DNA of 19,515 nucleotides from positions 1 to 19,515 of the forward strand of contig JBPCPI010000125.1 in the NCBI GenBank assembly GCA_050999295.1. Reading direction: 5' to 3'. A program made the translations under genes and the position numbers. This DNA is from JACCQS01 sp050999295 (GTDB lineage Bacteria > Actinomycetota > Actinomycetes > Mycobacteriales > Geodermatophilaceae). This document shows positions 7,085 to 14,217 of this stretch, in pieces (position 1 is the stretch's first letter; every line of letters begins with the position of its first letter). Below the pieces are notes generated by a model. That model worked only from the letters and a program-made list of their open reading frames with translations, did not search any database and had not been told where the DNA came from.

Positions 7085-7181
7085 GCGGCAAGTATCCCGC
7101 ACCGGCCCCCACGCCGGATACGCCGACCATGATCCAGGACACCGCCTCGCCGACGCGGGCGAAGGAGGTCACAATGGGGAA

Positions 7182-7463
7182 ATGGTGCAAGCAAGCTGGA
7201 ACGGCCAGGTGATCGCCGAGAGTGACGCGACCGTCATCGTCGAGGGCAACCACTACTTCCCCCGATCATCGGTCCGCGATGACGTCCTCGTTCCGTCGGA
7301 TACGACCTCCGTGTGTCCCTGGAAGGGCACCGCGTCGTATTACAGCCTCGATGTGGACGGCAAGCAGAACCCCGATGCCGCCTGGTACTACCCCGATCCG
7401 AAGGAAGCGGCAGGCAACATCACTGACCACGTCGCGTTCTGGCGCGGAGTTACCGTCTCCTGA
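7182..7463 (+). CDS. DUF427 domain protein
   Basis: A compact 93-residue protein that is almost entirely one DUF427 domain. Hallmarks are WNGQVIAES (6-14), GNHYFPRSSV (22-31), TTSVCPWKGTASYYSLDVDG (41-60) with the conserved CPWKG, NPDAAWYYPDP (63-73) and the final HVAFWRGVTV. The biochemical role is unknown; the conserved Cys-Pro-Trp-Lys-Gly loop suggests a ligand-binding or catalytic pocket. The ATG at 7182 follows AGGAGG (7163-7168) by 13 bases, somewhat long, and the overlapping GTG at 7185 is also possible. An out-of-frame ATG lies at 7174. It is divergent from fba and convergent with the flavoprotein gene, with 90 bp between the stops. Confidence 0.88.
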   Translation: MVQASWNGQVIAESDATVIVEGNHYFPRSSVRDDVLVPSDTTSVCPWKGTASYYSLDVDGKQNPDAAWYYPDPKEAAGNITDHVAFWRGVTVS

Positions 7464-7553
7464 CCGTTCCGCCAGCGGCAGGGCGGCGATCGCCGTCGTC
7501 TTGCTCCTCGTGGGCTGGGTGACTCCTTTCGGTGACGCCTTTCGGAACCGCGG

Positions 7554-8921
7554 TCAGCGGCCGGCGGCCTTGCGGGCGGCCAGTGCCACCGCGTCGAAGA
7601 CCGGCGAGAAAGGTGGCGCGTAGGAGATGTCCACCGAGGCGAACTCCGCCGCGGTCAACTGTGCCCAGATTGCGGTCGCGAGCACGTCGATCCGCTTCGC
7701 CGAGCCGGGCCCACCGACGATCTGACCGCCGAGCATCCGCTGGGTGTGCGTCTCGGTGAGCAGCTTGACCGCCAGCTTGCCGGCCTCGGGGTAGTACCCG
7801 GCCTTCACTGTCGATTCCACAACGGTCGTCTCGATGGAGTAGCCGGCCTGCTCGGCTTCCTTGGTGGACAGCCCGGTCCGGCCGATCTCGCAGTTCCCGA
7901 CCTTGGTCACCGCCGTACCCAGCACGCCGTCGAATCGGGCCGGGCGGCCACCGATGTTCGTCCCCGCGACGCGACCCTGGCGATTTGCGTGGGTGCCCAG
8001 AGCGATCGCCATCGGATGACCGGTGATCCGATTGCGGGTCTGGACGCAGTCGCCGGCGGCGTACACGTGTTCCTGCATCGACGTAAGCATCGTGTCGTCG
8101 ACCTCGATGCCCTTGGTGGTGCCGATCCGCAGGCCAGCGTCGGCCGCGAGGTCGGAGTTCGGCCGTACGCCGAGGCCGAGCACGACGAGATCGGCCGGAT
8201 AGGAGGTCTTGTCGGTGACCACTGCCCTAGCCAGCCCACCCTCTACGTCGATGCCGCGCACCGGTTCCCCCGGCCGGACGTCGATGCCCATCTCGGTCAT
8301 CGCCGCGCAGACCCGCTGCCCCATGTCCTCGTCGAGGCTGGCCATCGGCAGCGGGTCGGCGAGGACGACTGTGACCGAAAGGCCTTGGTTGACAAGGGCT
8401 TCGGCCATTTCGAGTCCGATGTACCCGCCACCGAGTACGACTGCTCGCTTGGGCTGCTCGTCCAACGCGCGCCGGATCGCATCCCCGTCCGGAATTGTCT
8501 GCACTCCGAAGACACCCTCGGCATCGAGTCCCTCGACCTTCGGGCGCAGCGGGAGTGCACCGGTGGCGATCAGGAGCCGGTCGTAGGCCAAAGTGGTCGT
8601 CTGGCCCTTCGCGTCCGACGATTCGTCGACCGAGCGCACGGTCACCGTCGCGGCCGTCAGGTCGATCCGCTCGGCGCGGGAGCCCAAGCGGATCGAGATG
8701 TCGAGATCAGCGAAAGCCGCTGGGCTGCGGGCGATCATTTCCTCGGCGTCCTTGACCTCGCCGCCTACCCAGTACGGGATGCCACAGTTGGAGTACGAGG
8801 TCCATTGACCGGCCTCCACCACCTCGATCTCCAGGTCGCTGGACTCGCGCAGCCGACGGGCCTGCGAGGCGCAGGACATGCCCGCCGCGTTGCCGCCGAT
8901 GATCAGCAGCCGCTCGCTCAC
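7554..8921 (-). CDS. CoA-disulfide-reductase-like FAD/NAD(P)H oxidoreductase
   Basis: A 455-residue flavoprotein of the pyridine nucleotide-disulfide oxidoreductase class. The FAD site is IIGGNAAG (7-14). Cys46 in YSNCGIPY is the single redox cysteine typical of CoA-disulfide reductases and NADH oxidases. The second nucleotide site is VVLGGGYIGLEMAEAL and the second FAD segment is VYAAGDC. The dimerisation domain follows. There is no C-terminal rhodanese domain. It probably reduces CoA disulfide, another low-molecular-weight disulfide, or oxygen, with NAD(P)H. The choice cannot be made from sequence. The GTG at 8921 begins MSERLLIIGG; the frame is open further upstream, but that part has no family features. 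Confidence 0.88.
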   Translation of the reverse strand: MSERLLIIGGNAAGMSCASQARRLRESSDLEIEVVEAGQWTSYSNCGIPYWVGGEVKDAEEMIARSPAAFADLDISIRLGSRAERIDLTAATVTVRSVDESSDAKGQTTTLAYDRLLIATGALPLRPKVEGLDAEGVFGVQTIPDGDAIRRALDEQPKRAVVLGGGYIGLEMAEALVNQGLSVTVVLADPLPMASLDEDMGQRVCAAMTEMGIDVRPGEPVRGIDVEGGLARAVVTDKTSYPADLVVLGLGVRPNSDLAADAGLRIGTTKGIEVDDTMLTSMQEHVYAAGDCVQTRNRITGHPMAIALGTHANRQGRVAGTNIGGRPARFDGVLGTAVTKVGNCEIGRTGLSTKEAEQAGYSIETTVVESTVKAGYYPEAGKLAVKLLTETHTQRMLGGQIVGGPGSAKRIDVLATAIWAQLTAAEFASVDISYAPPFSPVFDAVALAARKAAGR

Positions 8922-9124
8922 CTGCCCACCGCGGCGCACTCGGGGGCTGCTCCGACCGGTTCCCTCATTCGTGCACCGTACGACGGGTTCCGAACCAGCG
9001 ATCGCCCAGGCTCTCGAATTGCAGTTCGCCGATCTGGTGGCGCGACGCGCCGGGGCCCACACCGGCGTGTTCCAGCATCAGGTAGGCAAGCCGAGGGGGG
9101 ATGCGATCGGTAAGGTGACCCGTC

Positions 9125-9784
9125 GTGACCACCGCAGGTATCCTCTCCGGCCTGGCCGGGCTTCCCGCCGCGATCACCGACTTCCTCGACCCTGAGTACC
9201 TCGTCAACACCTTCGGCCTGATCGGTCTGCTGGCCATCGTCTTCGCCGAGTGCGGATTGTTGATCGGCTTCTTCCTGCCCGGGGATTCGTTGCTGTTCAC
9301 CGCCGGTTTGCTCTCGGCCGCCGGGTTCGCCGGTCTGCCGCTCTGGGCGTTGTTGACCCTGACTCCGATCGCGGCGATCGCGGGCAATCTCGTCGGCTAC
9401 TGGATCGGGCGGCGCGCCGGGCCAGCTGTGTTCAACCGCCCGGATTCCCGGTTCTTCAGGGCCGAGTTCGTCGAGCGATCCCACGCCTTCTTCGAGAAGT
9501 ACGGCGCCCGGACGATCGTGTACGCCCGCTTCGTTCCCATCGTGCGGACCTTCGCGACGGTGATGGCCGGCGCCTCCCGGATGAACTACCGGGTGTACGT
9601 CATCTACTCGATCATCGGCGGCCTGCTGTGGGGCGTGGGGGTGATCCTGCTCGGGTACTGGCTGGGCCAGATCCAGTTCGTCCGGGACAACGTGGAATAC
9701 ATCATCATCGGAATCATCGCGGTATCCCTGCTTCCGGTCGGCTTCGAACTGGTCCGCTCCCGCCGCACCAAGCCCACCAGCTGA
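9125..9784 (+). CDS. DedA-family membrane protein
   Basis: A 219-residue integral membrane protein of the DedA/SNARE-associated family. Family hallmarks are FAECGLLIGFFLPGDSLLF, GYWIGRRAGP and YARFVPIVRTFATVMAGASRM, which are part of the re-entrant core. Several hydrophobic helices follow and the tail is short and basic (RSRRTKPTS). DedA proteins are linked to phospholipid transport, membrane potential and envelope homeostasis. The GTG at 9125 is six bases after AAGGTGA. A relative sits beside fba in M. tuberculosis (Rv0364, from memory), supporting conserved synteny. The gene converges with pyrE across a repeated segment (9790-9859). Confidence 0.9.
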   Translation: MTTAGILSGLAGLPAAITDFLDPEYLVNTFGLIGLLAIVFAECGLLIGFFLPGDSLLFTAGLLSAAGFAGLPLWALLTLTPIAAIAGNLVGYWIGRRAGPAVFNRPDSRFFRAEFVERSHAFFEKYGARTIVYARFVPIVRTFATVMAGASRMNYRVYVIYSIIGGLLWGVGVILLGYWLGQIQFVRDNVEYIIIGIIAVSLLPVGFELVRSRRTKPTS

Positions 9785-9789
9785 TCATG

Positions 9790-9859
9790 ATCATGAGCAC
9801 CCTGAGTGCAGCCTGACTTCGGCTGCGATGATCGTGAGCGCGCTGGATGCAGTCTGACT
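9790..9859. repeat. imperfect tandem direct repeat, period 41 bp
   Basis: The segment from 9790 (ATCATGAGCACCCTG...) recurs from 9831 (ATCGTGAGCGCGCTG...), with 23 of the first 29 bases equal. Both lie in the short gap between the convergent dedA and pyrE genes. The left copy overlaps TGATCATGATCA-like palindromic sequence just after the dedA stop. Function unknown. Confidence 0.55.
9808..9826. terminator. short hairpin between dedA and pyrE
   Basis: GCAGCC (9808-9813) and GGCTGC (9821-9826) pair perfectly around a 7-base loop. It is the only clear hairpin between the convergent genes. No T-run is present, so termination is only a guess. Confidence 0.3.
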
Positions 9860-9888
9860 CGTCCTCTTGCGCCCACGATCTTGGGATC

Positions 9889-10443
9889 TCAAGCCATCGC
9901 GAGATTCAGGTCGGCCAGGGAGAACAGCGCGCGGTACGGCAGACCGGTGGCGGCCAGAGCCGGGCCGGCGCCGCGATCGATGATCAGGGCGATGCCGACG
10001 ACCTCGGCTCGCACGTCGCGCAGCGCCTCGACCGCGGCCAGTACGCTCCCGCCGGTGGTCGAGGTGTCCTCGACCGCCAGGACCGAACGGCCCTGCACAC
10101 CCGGGCCTTCGACGCGCCGCTGTAGGCCGTGCGCCTTGCCCTCCTTGCGGACGACACAGGCGTCGAGTCGGTCGCCGGCGGCAGCCGCGGCGTGCAGCAT
10201 TGCCGTCGCGATCGGATCCGCTCCCAGAGTCAGGCCGCCCACCACGTCGTACGCCCAATCCGCGGTGAGTTCGCGCATGAGCCGGCCGACCAGTGGGGCG
10301 GCCTCGTGGTGCAGGGTGATCCGGCGCAGGTCGACGTACCAATCGGCTTCCTGCCCGCTGGAGAGGGTGACCTTTCCGCGTACGATGGCGAGTTCGGTGA
10401 TCAACTCGGCCAGCCGGCCGCGGGCGCGCGAGGAGTCGCTCAT
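9889..10443 (-). CDS. pyrE: orotate phosphoribosyltransferase
   Basis: A 184-residue enzyme that joins orotate and PRPP to form OMP, the fifth step of de novo pyrimidine synthesis. The PRPP motif is VLAVEDTSTTGGS (121-133). The flexible catalytic loop RKEGKAHG (99-106) carries Lys100 and Lys103. SSGQEADWYVDLR (28-40) is the typical N-terminal substrate region. Length is normal for the short bacterial form. The ATG at 10443 is chosen because family similarity begins right after it; no strong ribosome site is seen. It is divergent from the mycothiol-enzyme gene with only 58 bp between starts, so the two promoters must be compact or overlapping. From memory, pyrE is close to clpB in mycobacteria as well. 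Confidence 0.95.
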   Translation of the reverse strand: MSDSSRARGRLAELITELAIVRGKVTLSSGQEADWYVDLRRITLHHEAAPLVGRLMRELTADWAYDVVGGLTLGADPIATAMLHAAAAAGDRLDACVVRKEGKAHGLQRRVEGPGVQGRSVLAVEDTSTTGGSVLAAVEALRDVRAEVVGIALIIDRGAGPALAATGLPYRALFSLADLNLAMA

Positions 10444-10501
10444 CGGTTGGCTGCTCACGGGAAGCCACCCTAGGTCTGTGTCCGCGGCTAGCCTGCACGC
10501 C

Positions 10502-11326
10502 ATGCCTGATGCCGAGCTGCACCGCATCCCTGCCGAGGTTTACCTCGCCCACCTCGACCGGGAGTCCCGCCGTTTCGTCGATGTCCTTTCCGGGGTCGAC
10601 CCGGCCGTTCGAGTCCCGACCTGCATGGACTGGTCGGCGGCCGACCTGGTCTGGCATCTCACCGAGGTGCAGTGGTTCTGGGGCTCGATCGCCGGCGAGC
10701 GGGTCACCGACGAGGATGCGATCGACGGCTTGGAAGAGGACAAGCCGCCGCGGCCGGAGGACTACCAGGAGCTGCTCGAGCTGTGCCTAGCTTGTCGGGA
10801 ACGATTGTCGGCGGCCGTCGCCGAGGGTCCGGATGACACCCCGCTGTGGTCCTGGGCAGCCGAGCAGACCCTGCGGTTCACCAGAAGGCGGCAGGCCCAG
10901 GAGGCGCTCATCCATCGGGTTGATGCCGAGCTGACGGCCGGCGTATCTGTCCTGCCTCTCGACGCCGAGTTGGCCGCCGACGGGATCGGCGAGGTGCTGA
11001 CAGTCATGTGGGGCGACGTGCCGGACTGGGCGAGCTTCGCGACCACGGGAAAGGTGCTGGCCCTGGAGGCCACCGACACCGGGGACAGGTGGATGGTTGA
11101 GCTGGGACGGATGGTCGGGACGTCGCCGCGCAGCGGCCGAAGCTACGACGAGCCGGCTACGACACTGCTGGAGTCCGGCTCGAGTTCGGCCGACGCGCGG
11201 GTCCGGGGCAGGGCTGCTGACCTCGACCTCTGGCTGTGGAACCGCCGCAACACCGGGGTCGAACGCTCCGGCGATCAGGCCGCCCTGGACGATCTCGCCG
11301 TCCTGATCGCGGCCGGCGTGCAATAG
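10502..11326 (+). CDS. maleylpyruvate isomerase-family mycothiol-dependent protein
   Basis: A 274-residue protein with the DinB-like MDMPI N-terminal domain and the MDMPI C-terminal domain. WSAADLVWHLTEVQWFW (44-60) contains His52, and RQAQEALIHRVDAE contains Glu134 and His138, matching the His/Glu/His zinc triad known from maleylpyruvate isomerase. The C-terminal half ends in RGRAADLDLWLWNRR, the usual SCP2-like close of the family. Such proteins use the actinobacterial thiol mycothiol for isomerisation or conjugation. The true substrate is unknown, and no gentisate-pathway genes are nearby. The ATG at 10502 is taken; the frame stays open far upstream through antisense pyrE, without meaning. 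A strong terminator follows at 11343-11380. Confidence 0.87.
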   Translation: MPDAELHRIPAEVYLAHLDRESRRFVDVLSGVDPAVRVPTCMDWSAADLVWHLTEVQWFWGSIAGERVTDEDAIDGLEEDKPPRPEDYQELLELCLACRERLSAAVAEGPDDTPLWSWAAEQTLRFTRRRQAQEALIHRVDAELTAGVSVLPLDAELAADGIGEVLTVMWGDVPDWASFATTGKVLALEATDTGDRWMVELGRMVGTSPRSGRSYDEPATTLLESGSSSADARVRGRAADLDLWLWNRRNTGVERSGDQAALDDLAVLIAAGVQ

Positions 11327-11342
11327 CGAGGCACGCAGACAG

Positions 11343-11380
11343 CAGCGCGGGCGCCCCGGTTGACCGGAGCGCCCGCGCTG
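11343..11380. terminator. strong bidirectional hairpin terminator
   Basis: CAGCGCGGGCGC (11343-11354) pairs perfectly with GCGCCCGCGCTG (11369-11380). Inside, CCGG/CCGG continues the stem around a TTGA loop, with one C/A mismatch. TGTTTGGGG follows. It lies between the convergent mycothiol-enzyme and fasciclin genes and can serve both. Confidence 0.8.
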
Positions 11381-11391
11381 TGTTTGGGGAA

Positions 11392-11434
11392 GAGCGGCCA
11401 GGCGAAGCCCTAGGACGACGCTGGCTGGCGTAAG
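11392..11434 (+). repeat. degenerate copy of the dispersed 48-bp repeat
   Basis: The first 18 bases, GAGCGGCCAGGCGAAGCC (11392-11409), equal 15083-15100 exactly. The rest keeps GGACG, TGGCTGG and GTA in the same order as the SDR copies, with changes and small indels. This copy is non-coding, between the terminator and the end of the fasciclin gene. Confidence 0.7.
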
Positions 11435-11441
11435 ACAGTGC

Positions 11442-12101
11442 TTACGCGGTGGGCATCATGACCTGGTCGATGATGTACACGGTGGCGTTGGCGGTCTGCA
11501 CGTTGCCGCAGACCACGCTCGCCGTGGGGGTGCCACCGACGTTGGTGGTGAACATCTCGCCATCACCCTCGATGGTGAGTTCGGCACCGTTCAGCGTCGG
11601 GAACGTACCGGCCAGGTCCTCAGGAGCAATGCGCTCGCCGATGACGTGGTAGGTCAGGATCGCCGTGAGCTGATCGACGTTCTCGGGGAGTAGCAGGTTC
11701 TCGAGAGCGGCCGGGTCAATCGCCGCGAACGCGTCGTTGGACGGCGCGAAGACGGTCAGGTTGTCCGTGGTGTTCAGGGTGTCAACCAGGTTCGCGGCAG
11801 TGGCAGCGGTCACCAGGGTGGACAGCAGCGGGTTGTTGCTGGCAGCAGTTGCGACCGGGTCATCGGCCATACCTTCGACGCTGCCTTCGCCCGAGGTCGG
11901 TACGTCGGCGCAGGCTGCGCCGAACGGAGCGTCGTCGGCCGGTGCTTCCTCGGTGGTGGCTTCCTCGGTGGTGGCTTCCTCGGTCGCGGCGTCGCCGGCG
12001 GAGGAGTCGGTGCTGGGCTCGTCGGAGCCACAGGCGCTCAGTGCCAGTGTCAGGCCCATGACCGATGCAAGCAGGATGCTGCGAGTCGTTCGCTTGTTCA
12101 C
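11442..12101 (-). CDS. fasciclin (FAS1) domain lipoprotein, MPT70/MPT83-like
   Basis: A 219-residue exported lipoprotein. The signal peptide (1-23) is basic then hydrophobic and ends in the lipobox LSAC, so Cys24 is lipidated. Next is a low-complexity acidic spacer with ATEEATTEEATTEEAPADDAP, encoded by 15-bp tandem repeats near 11940-11990. One FAS1 domain follows (about 85-218) with the H1 box LTVFAPSNDAF and the H2 box ATVYIIDQVMMP. Cys64 and the Cys in VVCGNV may form a disulfide as in MPT70. FAS1 domains serve adhesion or cell-surface interactions. The GTG at 12101 has GAAGGGAG eight bases upstream. The 256 bp before it hold no other gene and should carry its promoter; I could not assign -35 and -10 boxes with confidence. 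Confidence 0.93.
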   Translation of the reverse strand: MNKRTTRSILLASVMGLTLALSACGSDEPSTDSSAGDAATEEATTEEATTEEAPADDAPFGAACADVPTSGEGSVEGMADDPVATAASNNPLLSTLVTAATAANLVDTLNTTDNLTVFAPSNDAFAAIDPAALENLLLPENVDQLTAILTYHVIGERIAPEDLAGTFPTLNGAELTIEGDGEMFTTNVGGTPTASVVCGNVQTANATVYIIDQVMMPTA

Positions 12102-12279
12102 TTTGGTGCTCCCTTCGCCAGTTCATGTCCGGCGGGTCGGTGGGGTGTTCCTGCACAGAGCGTTCGGCGCGGCTGGGAAAACCGGTTCATCACGATGAGG
12201 TTACGTTGCTCCCTGGTCTGCGGCGCGTGGCTGAATCTCTTTGCGCTGCAAGATAAACCCGGGCACCAACGCGAACATA

Positions 12280-12293
12280 CCCGCCGGTGCGGG
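12280..12293 (-). terminator. small GC hairpin downstream of the molybdoenzyme gene
   Basis: CCCGC/GCGGG with a CGGT loop lies about 65 bp past the molybdoenzyme stop, between it and the fasciclin start. The stem is only 5 bp and lacks a T-run, so it is a weak candidate. Confidence 0.2.
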
Positions 12294-12357
12294 GGATCAT
12301 GACGCGGGCAGTGCGGGAAAAGTGGTGCGGCCCAGGCCGAGTCAGTCAGGTGGAGTC

Positions 12358-14124
12358 TCAGGCGTCGTCACTCACGCTGGCGACGATGTTGTGCCAGCCG
12401 GTGGCCCCGTTCGGGAACGGCGGAACCCGCTCTTCGGGCTGAGTCTCACCGTTCCCATCGGTGGCCCGTACCACGATCGTGTGCGAGCCCGCAGCGAAGT
12501 CCACAGAATAGGTCCACTGCCGCCAGATGTCCTTGCTCACCTCGGGCGAGAGTTCGGCCTCGGCCCAATCGGCGCTGTCGACCTTGACCTCGACCTTGGT
12601 GATGCCACGCGTCTGCGCCCAAGCGATCCCGGCGATCATCCGTGGGCCGGACTTGACCGGGCGCAGTCCCTGCGGGGTGTCGATCCGGGAGAAAACCTTG
12701 ATCGGCGCCTCCCGGTCCCAGTCCCACTCGACCCAATAGGCGTCGAAGGCATCGAAGGTCGTTGCCTCGATCTCGATGATCCACTTGCACGCGCTGACGT
12801 ACCCGTACTGGCCGGGGATGAGCATCCGCGCGGGGAAGCCGTGGTCGACGACGAGTGGTTCGCCGTTCATGCCGATCGCGATCATCGCGTCTTCGGTGTT
12901 CATCGCCGCATCGGTTGCCGTTCCGATCGTCATCCCGTCCACTGAGCGGGAGACGAGTTGATCGGCGCCGCTCTTGATGCCGGCCTCGTCGAGCAGGTTC
13001 TTCAGCGGCACCCCGATCCACCGCGCCGTGCTGGCCAGCTTGTCGCCGACCTGGTTGGACACGCAGGACAGGGTGATGTCGCGCTCGATCAGGTCGTCGC
13101 GGTTCATCAGATCCTCGAAGGTGAACTCGACCTCCTGATCGACTCTTCCGAAGATCCGCAGTGACCAATCTGAGGGTGACACCTGCGGCACGGTGATCGC
13201 GGTGTCCACGCGGTAGAAGTCGTTGTTGTCCGTGAACAGCGGGGTCAACCCGTCGACCGTCTCGGCCAGATCAGCCCCTGCCGGCAGTGCCGGCGCCGGG
13301 CTAGAGGGCGTCGGCAGTGAGATGGCGTCACGTGCCCCAGAGACAGCAAACCGCCGTTGCAGCAGCTTGCCCGCCCCACCGGCCACGACCGCGGCGCCCG
13401 CGGTAAGTCCGCCAGCCACGAAGAATCCACGTCGGTTGAGCGAGGAGGTGCTGCGGTCGACGCCGGCCAGACGCTCCCGGAGCTTCGCGACGAGGGTCTC
13501 GTCTACGTGCTCACGCTTGACATCGGCCGCGGACGCCCGGTCCGCAGCAGCCTGCTGCGCCTTGTCAGTCGCGATCGGCTTGTCCGATGCGCCTACGTCC
13601 GAAGGAGTGTTCGCAATAGCGCTCGACTGGCCGGACGTAGTGACAGCGGTACGGCGGGCGAGCGCGGTGATCATGTAGACCAGGGCGACTGCTCCGGTGA
13701 GCGCGCCCAGGATCGAGGGCACTGTGTCCAAGAAGGTTCCGGTCGGCCGGGTGATCGCGGCCGCTGCGCCAAGCAGCCCGAAGAGCAGGACACCGGCGGC
13801 GGCCAGCTTGAGTCGGGTCCAAGCCAACACCCCGAGCACCATGGAGAAGGCAGCCAGCAGGACCAGGGTGCCCACGACGAGGGCGATCTTGTCGCTCTCC
13901 CCGAAAGTGGTGATTGCGAAGTCCTTGAGCGGTCGCGGTGTGGCGTCGATGACGGCACCGCCAATCGCGATCACCGGTGAGCTGTTCGGACCGACGAGCC
14001 CCGCGAGCAGCTCCCCGATGCCCAGGGCAAGTCCGGCCGAGATCAGGCCCGCCAGGGCGCTCAGACCCCGCCGTACCCAATGATTGGCTTCGGTACGGGT
14101 GCTGGATTTCGTCTCGGTGCTCAT
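12358..14124 (-). CDS. membrane-anchored molybdopterin-dependent oxidoreductase (sulfite-oxidase/YedY type)
   Basis: A 588-residue protein. The N-terminal 160 residues hold four hydrophobic helices (about 20-45, 80-100, 105-125, 135-155). A charged Ala/Asp-rich linker follows, then NRRGFFVAGG with Arg231-Arg232, a Tat-like motif before another hydrophobic stretch. The C-terminal half is the sulfite oxidase-type Moco domain, with Cys354 in ITLSCVSNQVGD as expected molybdenum ligand, and HGFPARMLIPGQYGY, a conserved cofactor segment. A beta-sandwich dimerisation-like domain ends the protein. The catalytic part should face outside. The physiological substrate is unknown. The ATG at 14124 follows GGAGAAGAT; this ribosome site lies in the palindrome 14128-14141. 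It is near the FAS1 gene, on the same strand. Confidence 0.92.
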   Translation of the reverse strand: MSTETKSSTRTEANHWVRRGLSALAGLISAGLALGIGELLAGLVGPNSSPVIAIGGAVIDATPRPLKDFAITTFGESDKIALVVGTLVLLAAFSMVLGVLAWTRLKLAAAGVLLFGLLGAAAAITRPTGTFLDTVPSILGALTGAVALVYMITALARRTAVTTSGQSSAIANTPSDVGASDKPIATDKAQQAAADRASAADVKREHVDETLVAKLRERLAGVDRSTSSLNRRGFFVAGGLTAGAAVVAGGAGKLLQRRFAVSGARDAISLPTPSSPAPALPAGADLAETVDGLTPLFTDNNDFYRVDTAITVPQVSPSDWSLRIFGRVDQEVEFTFEDLMNRDDLIERDITLSCVSNQVGDKLASTARWIGVPLKNLLDEAGIKSGADQLVSRSVDGMTIGTATDAAMNTEDAMIAIGMNGEPLVVDHGFPARMLIPGQYGYVSACKWIIEIEATTFDAFDAYWVEWDWDREAPIKVFSRIDTPQGLRPVKSGPRMIAGIAWAQTRGITKVEVKVDSADWAEAELSPEVSKDIWRQWTYSVDFAAGSHTIVVRATDGNGETQPEERVPPFPNGATGWHNIVASVSDDA

Positions 14125-14127
14125 ATC

Positions 14128-14141
14128 TTCTCCGCGGAGAA
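14128..14141. promoter_or_regulatory. perfect palindrome overlapping the molybdoenzyme ribosome site
   Basis: TTCTCCGCGGAGAA is a perfect 14-bp palindrome directly before the ATG at 14124. On the transcript its second half supplies the GGAGAA ribosome site. It could be an operator, or an RNA hairpin (UUCUC/GAGAA, CGCG loop) that hides the ribosome site. A relative, TTCTCCGGAGAA, is at 6019-6030. Confidence 0.4.
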
Positions 14142-14217
14142 AATTGCGTTGTCGGTGCTCACATGGGGTCTTCGCACGCGGGGGCATCGCGGTTCAGGCC
14201 GGAGCCAGCGCGCAGGC

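Noticed and set aside
8965..9078. Small minus-strand frame of 37 codons (MLEHAGVGPGASRHQIGEL...) between the flavoprotein and dedA
   Set aside because: The composition is protein-like, but there is no ribosome site and no recognised family. It could be a remnant, but the support is too weak to annotate.
7746..9113. A long open frame (455 codons) on the plus strand opposite the flavoprotein
   Set aside because: It has no family features and mirrors the intact FAD/NAD(P)H oxidoreductase on the other strand. Long antisense frames are common in high-GC DNA.
9806..10501. Upstream extension of the mycothiol-enzyme frame across pyrE
   Set aside because: The extension is antisense to an intact pyrE. 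Family similarity begins after the ATG at 10502.
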